DNA of 11,138 nucleotides. Source: Balneolaceae bacterium (lineage in GTDB: Bacteria; Bacteroidota; Rhodothermia; Balneolales; Balneolaceae). Numbering within the stretch: the stretch's first letter is position 1; every line of letters begins with the position of its first letter. This document shows, in pieces, positions 7,270-11,138 of the stretch. The notes beneath the pieces are model-generated. The model was not told where the DNA came from, did not search any database, and saw nothing but the letters and a program-made list of their open reading frames with translations. The DNA lies in assembly GCA_007118525.1 (NCBI GenBank), contig SKRK01000247.1, positions 1 to 11,138 on the forward strand, in the 5' to 3' direction. A program made the position numbers and the translations under genes.

Positions 7270-8055
7270 CTAGAGATCTTTTTTGACCGCAATAAATGCA
7301 GTGTGGTAGTGAACAACGATTTTTCCGCCATTCTGTTGTAGCCAGTAGCTATTTAGAAGTCTTAACTGTTTCGTGGTCAGTTTTTTCCCGGTAAAACTGG
7401 TTGATGTACCGGTATTTTTCATATGTCTGAAAAAAGAAAACAGGTTCTCAAACTGTTCGCTGGATTGATCTTCATAAAAATCGACTTTTACAGGTCCTGT
7501 CGATAGGTTTATCACAAGCTGTTCTACATCCGGCAATGGGTTAACGGTAAATGGTAATCCCAGTTCAAGACAGTACTTCTTCCATTGCGGATACGACTCA
7601 CTTCCGGGAAATGACATCAGCATAAAACCACCCGGTTTCAATGAATTTGCCATTTTGGACAGAGCCATTGAAGGGTCTTTAAGCCATTGAGCTACAAAAT
7701 TCCCCGTAATCATCGAGTAGTGATCTTCAGGCCAATCATAATCTTCAATATCGATGATTTCAAAATCTATGTGCCCCGACTCGCCAAAACTGTTCCTGCA
7801 AAATTCCACCATTTCAGGAGATGCATCAGAGATAATGATATGTTCTCTATTGAACATTTGAACAAGATGTTTGGTGAAAAACCCTGTTCCCGCTCCTACC
7901 TCTAAGATCGGTCCGGGCGGAATGGAATATTGCCAAGGCTCCAGTGCAAGTGCCATTCTTTTCGCGGTTTCCTTTTGCAGATTGGCATGTTCCGAATAGT
8001 AGCTAACTGAATCAGAAAAAGCTTTCAGCATCACTTTCTTGTTATAATCTTTCAT
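7270..8055 (-). CDS. bioC: Malonyl-ACP O-methyltransferase (BioC)
   Basis: BioC methylates the free carboxyl of malonyl-ACP with SAM, letting the fatty-acid machinery build the pimeloyl chain for biotin. The 261-residue protein has the class I methyltransferase motif I ILEVGAGTG (50-58), an acidic residue after the second strand (IISDASPEM, about 73-81) and the motif SLKPGGFMLMSFPG near 137-150. BioC-specific signs are the N-terminal FSDSVSYYSEHANLQKETA (13-31), equivalent to the usual F-x-x-A-x-x-Y-x-x-x-A-x-L-Q pattern, and the C-terminal HMKNTGTSTSF with VHYHTAF. The start codon overlaps the stop of the upstream BioH-like gene by 4 bp (ATGA), so translation is likely coupled. This pairing supports BioC over a generic methyltransferase. 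No bioA, bioB, bioD or bioF lies nearby. Confidence 0.87.
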   Translation of the reverse strand: MKDYNKKVMLKAFSDSVSYYSEHANLQKETAKRMALALEPWQYSIPPGPILEVGAGTGFFTKHLVQMFNREHIIISDASPEMVEFCRNSFGESGHIDFEIIDIEDYDWPEDHYSMITGNFVAQWLKDPSMALSKMANSLKPGGFMLMSFPGSESYPQWKKYCLELGLPFTVNPLPDVEQLVINLSTGPVKVDFYEDQSSEQFENLFSFFRHMKNTGTSTSFTGKKLTTKQLRLLNSYWLQQNGGKIVVHYHTAFIAVKKDL

Positions 8056-8756
8056 CTGCTTATCGTGTTTGTAATTCTGGTGTCGATAATTGAGCGTATA
8101 ATTTCAACACATTTATCTGCATGTGTAATTGGAAAAGCGTGGCCAGCCTTTAATATTTCAAAATATTGGCTTCTGTATCGTAACGCATTAAACATCTTTC
8201 GGGCCTTATTTTTGCTTACCAACCTGTCTTCTGAGCCGTGAAGAATAGTGATATTGTCAAGATCAAAAAATCGCTGATGAGAGTGCTTGTCTCTGTCCAT
8301 CACACTCAGATCAGAAAGCAACAGATCGTGATTCAGTATACCGGGGATCTCTAAATTATTTTTTTCCGGTGAAAAGGCTAGATCGTAATAATCCCTGAGC
8401 ACTTTTTCAGGAGCGTCAACAAATTGCGCCTGCATCTGTCTCATCAGTAATTTCGATTTCCTGTAGAGGTCCATGTCTACCGGATGAAAGTTTAAATATC
8501 CGCTAAATATAACCAGATGATCGGCCTGATCAATCAGGTTACTCTTGCACCATTGAAGCCCGCCGGAGTGGGCAAAAATAACTTTTAAATCTTTATCCCG
8601 ATCAAATTCAGCTTGCACTGCTGTTGAAAAATATCCCCTGTCTGCAGCATCAAACTGCACCTGATCTCCCAGTTTATCTTTTAATGAATTCCAAAATGCT
8701 GCTGAAAAACCCCATCCATGAAATGCTATGATCTGAATGGACGGTTTATAACTCAT
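8052..8756 (-). CDS. BioH-like alpha/beta-hydrolase (probable pimeloyl-ACP methyl ester esterase)
   Basis: This is a 234-residue alpha/beta-hydrolase. Near the N-terminus HGWGFSAAFW (13-22) resembles the HGWG oxyanion region of E. coli BioH. A complete triad can be proposed: Ser64 in A-H-S-G-G, Asp177 in HGSEDRLV, and His206 in AGHAFPITH. BioH hydrolyses pimeloyl-ACP methyl ester to end chain extension in biotin synthesis; the 4-bp ATGA overlap with bioC makes this the likely role. The protein is shorter than E. coli BioH (256), the region before the nucleophile is compact, and the elbow begins with Ala instead of Gly, so it may be a non-orthologous esterase doing the same job, as BioG, BioJ, BioK and BioV do elsewhere. 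I chose the ATG at 8754-8756; an upstream in-frame ATG at 8834 would add 26 Cys/His-containing residues unlike the family. Gene symbol left blank because subtype is uncertain. Confidence 0.78.
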   Translation of the reverse strand: MSYKPSIQIIAFHGWGFSAAFWNSLKDKLGDQVQFDAADRGYFSTAVQAEFDRDKDLKVIFAHSGGLQWCKSNLIDQADHLVIFSGYLNFHPVDMDLYRKSKLLMRQMQAQFVDAPEKVLRDYYDLAFSPEKNNLEIPGILNHDLLLSDLSVMDRDKHSHQRFFDLDNITILHGSEDRLVSKNKARKMFNALRYRSQYFEILKAGHAFPITHADKCVEIIRSIIDTRITNTISR

Positions 8757-8888
8757 TGGTATTGAATTCTGTTTGGGAAATTGGTCATGTATAGTACAGA
8801 TCTGATCAGGCTGATGTGATCTACACCAGCACAATCTGATTTATAAATCGAACTCAGGTTTATGAGAACTGCTTTATCAGCAAAATTA
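8757..8888. promoter_or_regulatory. Intergenic region upstream of the bioH-like/bioC pair, with imperfect inverted repeat
   Basis: This 132-bp gap lies between the DUF4837 gene and the bioH-like/bioC pair and is where an independent promoter for the pair would lie. It contains an imperfect inverted repeat at 8798-8822: arms agatctgatca and tgatgtgatct around GGC, pairing at 9 of 11 positions, ending 42 bp before the chosen start codon. It could be an operator or the base of a hairpin. It does not resemble the TTGTAAACC type of BirA operator known from biotin operons. No clear promoter elements were recognised. Confidence 0.4.
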
Positions 8889-9992
8889 CTAATTCAACCT
8901 GTTAGTGATGGCGTTTTGTCTATCGCTGTTCCAAGTTGAATCGGATTCAAAGGTTCTGCCCATTGCCTGAAATTGGCGCACAAATCTTCTCTTGTTTACA
9001 CTTGGGGCAAATTGCCAGTATTCGACCATAAACAATCGTTCAGTTTCGGGATCATAATATGTAAAATTGACAAAAGGCCCACCCATAAAGTTACCTGTCA
9101 TTCTCCATGTACCCAATGTTTCATAACCAATAATTCGATCATCTCTATCTATTGGGTTGGTCAGAACCGGACGCCCGAATTCTGTGGTTACATAAGAGTC
9201 CTCACGTTCACCCCTCATGTAGAGTTCCATAAGGGAGTCGCGTGTAGCATTAATCCATTGGCTATCCAAGAAGTCAATATCCGGCACATCATCTTTCCAC
9301 CATGCCCACATACGTCGATTGTTGTCGGGCAGGTACCGGGCAAAAACTACAGCATTTGCAGAGTCTGCAATCTGTATGTAATCGTGCTGCATTCTTACTT
9401 TCCAGCCAGCTTTTTCCCACAGAGAGTCGCTGATTGCAACCTGCTCTCCCCTACGGAATACTTCCTGCTTACGTCGTTCAAACTCCCGGTTCTCCAAATG
9501 GCTGACAAGTGAAGTTTCGGAATTGCGAATTTTTTCAGCCAGTTCAGCGTCGCTGGTTGATGAGAGAATGAGAACCCATTGATCCCGCACCCACCGGTCT
9601 TCTATAGGGAAAGCAAAACTTTCTCCTTCTCGTATTCTATTTTCTACATCAGAGCTTAAAATAGCCCTGATAAACGTACCCACATTAGTCTGTTCATCAA
9701 TAGTGGCAGCAAAAATAACATTTTTGTATTCTCTGAGCCTGTCGAGCTGTTGATTATTTCTAAAGTCACGAAATGTGAGGGTATATCTTGGTTCAAACGC
9801 ACCGGGCAGAGTTTCAATACCGGCACCAAAAGTCTCTTCAATGGCCAAGGCAGCCTCACTATCCCACTGTGTAGAATCCATAACTACAATAACCTCATCG
9901 ATACTACCTATCGACATCGGCCTGTAATCACTTTCACAAGCATTTATAAAAAAGAGAGCAAAAATGGGGAGCACCAGGAATATTTTCTTCAT
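8889..9992 (-). CDS. DUF4837-family lipoprotein, function unknown
   Basis: From the ATG at 9990-9992 the protein is 367 residues and begins with a lipoprotein signal peptide: MKKIF, a hydrophobic core LVLPIFALFF, then a lipobox INAC with the lipidated Cys at residue 19. The mature part begins with SIGSIDEVIVVMD, followed by a segment ending ETFGAGIETLPGAFEP, which matches the DUF4837 family of Bacteroidota-type lipoproteins as I remember it. The role of that family is unknown. The protein is predicted to be anchored to a membrane on the periplasmic side. An ATG 30 bp upstream (10020-10022) overlaps the trpA stop as ATGA and would add MTYSPETLKT before the signal; I prefer the internal start because it gives a standard signal peptide, but translational coupling through the upstream start is possible. 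A role in tryptophan synthesis is not implied by the sequence. Confidence 0.85.
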   Translation of the reverse strand: MKKIFLVLPIFALFFINACESDYRPMSIGSIDEVIVVMDSTQWDSEAALAIEETFGAGIETLPGAFEPRYTLTFRDFRNNQQLDRLREYKNVIFAATIDEQTNVGTFIRAILSSDVENRIREGESFAFPIEDRWVRDQWVLILSSTSDAELAEKIRNSETSLVSHLENREFERRKQEVFRRGEQVAISDSLWEKAGWKVRMQHDYIQIADSANAVVFARYLPDNNRRMWAWWKDDVPDIDFLDSQWINATRDSLMELYMRGEREDSYVTTEFGRPVLTNPIDRDDRIIGYETLGTWRMTGNFMGGPFVNFTYYDPETERLFMVEYWQFAPSVNKRRFVRQFQAMGRTFESDSTWNSDRQNAITNRLN

Positions 9993-10018
9993 AGTTTTTA
10001 ACGTCTCGGGTGAATAAG

Positions 10019-10834
10019 TCATTCAATATTTCCAAATTTCAATTCTTTCACAAACAGAAAAACGTTCTGTTGCCAATCTTTATTGGGATAATGGTTGCGG
10101 ATTGTATCAATTAATGCGCTTCCGACAATAAACCCGTCAACTTTTTTGGATATCAGCTGAGCATCCTCATAGTTCTTAATGCCAAACCCTACAAGTTTAG
10201 GGTTCCGGATTACATTGGTTTTTACCCGGTCAATAAATCTTTCAACCGATTGCGCTACCTCTTCACCCTTGCGAGCGCCCGTGACGCCCGTAACGGACAC
10301 GCAGTAGACAAATCCACTACTATGTTGATCCACCTGCTGCATTCGCTTGTCGGTTGAATTTGGCGCCACAAGAAAGATCATATTCAACCCGCGTTTGCCG
10401 GCAGCTTCAGATACAATTGATGACTCTTCAAGTGGGGCATCCGGAATAATTAAACCGTCTACTCCGCACTCTTCCGCTTCACTGCAAAACTTCTCCACAC
10501 CGTATCTCAAAATCGGATTGATATATCCCATCAAAATGATGGGTATCTGAGACTGCTTACGAACCTCGCGAACCATTTCAAAAATCTTCTTCATGGTTAT
10601 CCCATTCTCAATAGCCACATTACTGGCAAGCTGGATTGTAGGCCCATCAGCGAGAGGATCACTAAAAGGCATTCCAAGCTCTATGATATCGGCACCGTTT
10701 TTTTCGAAACCAAGAATAAGGTCTACCGTCGATTCCAAATCAGGATAACCGGCTGTGATAAACAGCGACATAATCTTTTCGTCACTATTTCTCGTTTCAA
10801 AAACTGTTTGTATTCGGGATGTTTTGGTAGTCAT
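10019..10834 (-). CDS. trpA: Tryptophan synthase alpha chain
   Basis: TrpA cleaves indole-3-glycerol phosphate to indole and glyceraldehyde-3-phosphate and channels indole to TrpB in the alpha2-beta2 complex. The 271-residue length is standard (E. coli 268). Catalytic Glu52 and Asp63 lie in IIELGMPFSDPLADGPTIQ (50-68) and correspond to Glu49 and Asp60 of the enteric enzyme. Other family segments are SLFITAGYPDLEST (23-36), ILMGYINPILRYG, VDGLIIPDAPLEES, the phosphate-binding-loop region YCVSVTGVTGARK, VGFGIK and VGSALID. It is preceded by trpB with 166 bp between the coding regions, mostly filled by a repeat element, which is unusual since trpB and trpA commonly abut or overlap. It overlaps by 4 bp, or abuts within 26 bp, the downstream lipoprotein gene, depending on that gene's start. 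Confidence 0.96.
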   Translation of the reverse strand: MTTKTSRIQTVFETRNSDEKIMSLFITAGYPDLESTVDLILGFEKNGADIIELGMPFSDPLADGPTIQLASNVAIENGITMKKIFEMVREVRKQSQIPIILMGYINPILRYGVEKFCSEAEECGVDGLIIPDAPLEESSIVSEAAGKRGLNMIFLVAPNSTDKRMQQVDQHSSGFVYCVSVTGVTGARKGEEVAQSVERFIDRVKTNVIRNPKLVGFGIKNYEDAQLISKKVDGFIVGSALIDTIRNHYPNKDWQQNVFLFVKELKFGNIE

Positions 10835-10864
10835 TAATTTTAAAAATAAGTTGAAAGTTTTTTC

Positions 10865-11026
10865 AAAGTCCCCTTTCGCCCGAAGGGATCACTATGGGAG
10901 AAGGGGGATGATTGGCAAGGAAACGGGGTTTTAAAATGAATCAATGCTTTATCAACGCTCCGTAAGACATCCCCCCCGACCAAATGCTGAACGCATTTGG
11001 TCATGCCCCCTTCGAAGGGGGACTTT
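10865..11026. repeat. 162-bp element with terminal and internal inverted repeats (MITE/REP-like) between trpB and trpA
   Basis: The ends form a perfect 9-bp inverted repeat, aaagtcccc (10865-10873) and ggggacttt (11018-11026); extended to 14 bases it matches at 13. A second inverted pair lies inside: gggggatg (10903-10910) against catccccc (10968-10975). Each half has a hairpin: an imperfect ccctttcg/cgaaggg on the left (10871-10887), and on the right a perfect 16-bp palindrome cccccttcgaaggggg (11006-11021) plus the hairpin at 10978-11002. The core between, about 10911-10967, is AT-richer and has no ORF. The layout looks like a small non-autonomous palindromic repeat; C/G-run palindromes of this sort are, from memory, common between genes in Bacteroidota-type genomes. 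No clear target-site duplication is seen. The right end overlaps the 3' end of trpB. Confidence 0.75.
10978..11002. repeat. Perfect 10-bp hairpin within the repeat element, covering most of the trpB stop codon
   Basis: Arms gaccaaatgc (10978-10987) and gcatttggtc (10993-11002) pair perfectly around a 5-base loop TGAAC. On the minus-strand transcript it starts within the TGA stop of trpB. There is no U-run after it, so it is not a typical intrinsic terminator, but it could slow polymerase or stabilise the trpB mRNA 3' end. Confidence 0.7.
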
Positions 11027-11138
11027 CTCTAAACCATTCTGAAATCGTGCCCATATCTTTATCACCGCGACCCGAACAGTTTACCACTACAATTTGATCT
11101 TTCTGAGTAAGCGGCATCAGGGTTTCCAGGTAAGCAAA
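11001..11138 (-). CDS. trpB: Tryptophan synthase beta chain, C-terminal fragment (runs off the right edge)
   Basis: The last 45 codons and the TGA stop (11001-11003) of trpB are present; the 5' part lies beyond the window edge. The fragment begins FAYLETLMPLTQKDQIVVV and contains NCSGRGDKDMGTI, the conserved C-terminal signature of the beta chain around the PLP-phosphate side (usually LSGRGDKD). TrpB condenses indole with serine to tryptophan. Its final residues, roughly E-S-P-P-S-K-G-A, are encoded by the inverted-repeat element (codons at 11004-11027), which also supplies the stop, so the native 3' end appears to have been replaced. The total tail length after GRGDKD is still normal for the family, so function is probably unaffected. 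It is too short for the standard ORF length threshold but its identity is clear. Confidence 0.9.
   Translation of the reverse strand, partial: FAYLETLMPLTQKDQIVVVNCSGRGDKDMGTISEWFRESPPSKGA

Noticed and set aside
8757..8834. Upstream ATG giving a 260-residue BioH-like protein.
   Set aside because: The extra 26 residues (MCWCRSHQPDQ...) do not resemble the N-terminus of this hydrolase type, which normally starts just before the HGWG strand.
8973..9512. A 179-residue plus-strand open frame opposite the DUF4837 gene.
   Set aside because: It lies wholly antisense to a well-supported gene, has a composition unlike a real protein and matches no recognised family; it is a shadow frame.
10860..11030. 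A CRISPR array or trp attenuator/T-box in the trpB-trpA gap.
   Set aside because: There are no direct repeats with regular spacers, no leader peptide with Trp codons and no T-box motif; the structure is inverted-repeat only and lies inside the operon.

Overview
The window looks like ordinary chromosome from a Gram-negative bacterium of the Bacteroidota/Balneolota/Rhodothermota group; Balneolota is my best guess, from overall impression only. Supporting signs are a DUF4837-type lipoprotein, a proline-rich TonB-family protein, a long-form PurC, a 495-residue biotin carboxylase without a fused BCCP, start sites with no clear Shine-Dalgarno sequence, and moderate to AT-rich composition. I found no tRNA, rRNA, CRISPR array, phage gene or intact transposon. 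There are twelve protein genes; all are complete except trpB, which runs off the right edge.

Left block, minus strand (6-5076): reading in the transcribed direction, this holds crtB (phytoene synthase), a hydrolase of the COG4947 esterase type that has lost its nucleophile, accC (biotin carboxylase), murQ (MurNAc-6-phosphate etherase) and a TonB-family protein. The esterase-like gene, accC and murQ are separated by only 9 and 6 bp and look like one operon. crtB and the tonB-like gene are each set off by about 100 bp.

Middle, plus strand (5272-7265): a LacI-family regulator lies 11 bp upstream of purC and is probably co-transcribed with it. The 195-bp gap between crtB and the regulator must carry divergent promoters. 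purC meets bioC tail to tail with 4 bp between them.

Right block, minus strand (7270-11138): the transcribed order is trpB (3' end only), a 162-bp inverted-repeat element, trpA, a DUF4837 lipoprotein gene overlapping or nearly touching trpA, a 132-bp gap, a BioH-like alpha/beta hydrolase, and bioC overlapping the hydrolase by 4 bp. The hydrolase and BioC make a plausible pair for the start and end of pimeloyl-ACP synthesis in biotin production. AccC elsewhere in the window uses biotin, but nothing in the sequence links the two loci.

I see no clearly new multi-gene system. The points most worth a second look are: the esterase-family pseudoenzyme in the accC-murQ operon (Ser to Gly in the nucleophile elbow and no catalytic His); the repeat element that supplies the last codons and stop of trpB and separates it from trpA; the LacI-type regulator attached to purC; the lipoprotein gene coupled to trpA; and the BioH-like hydrolase with an unusual A-H-S-G-G elbow.
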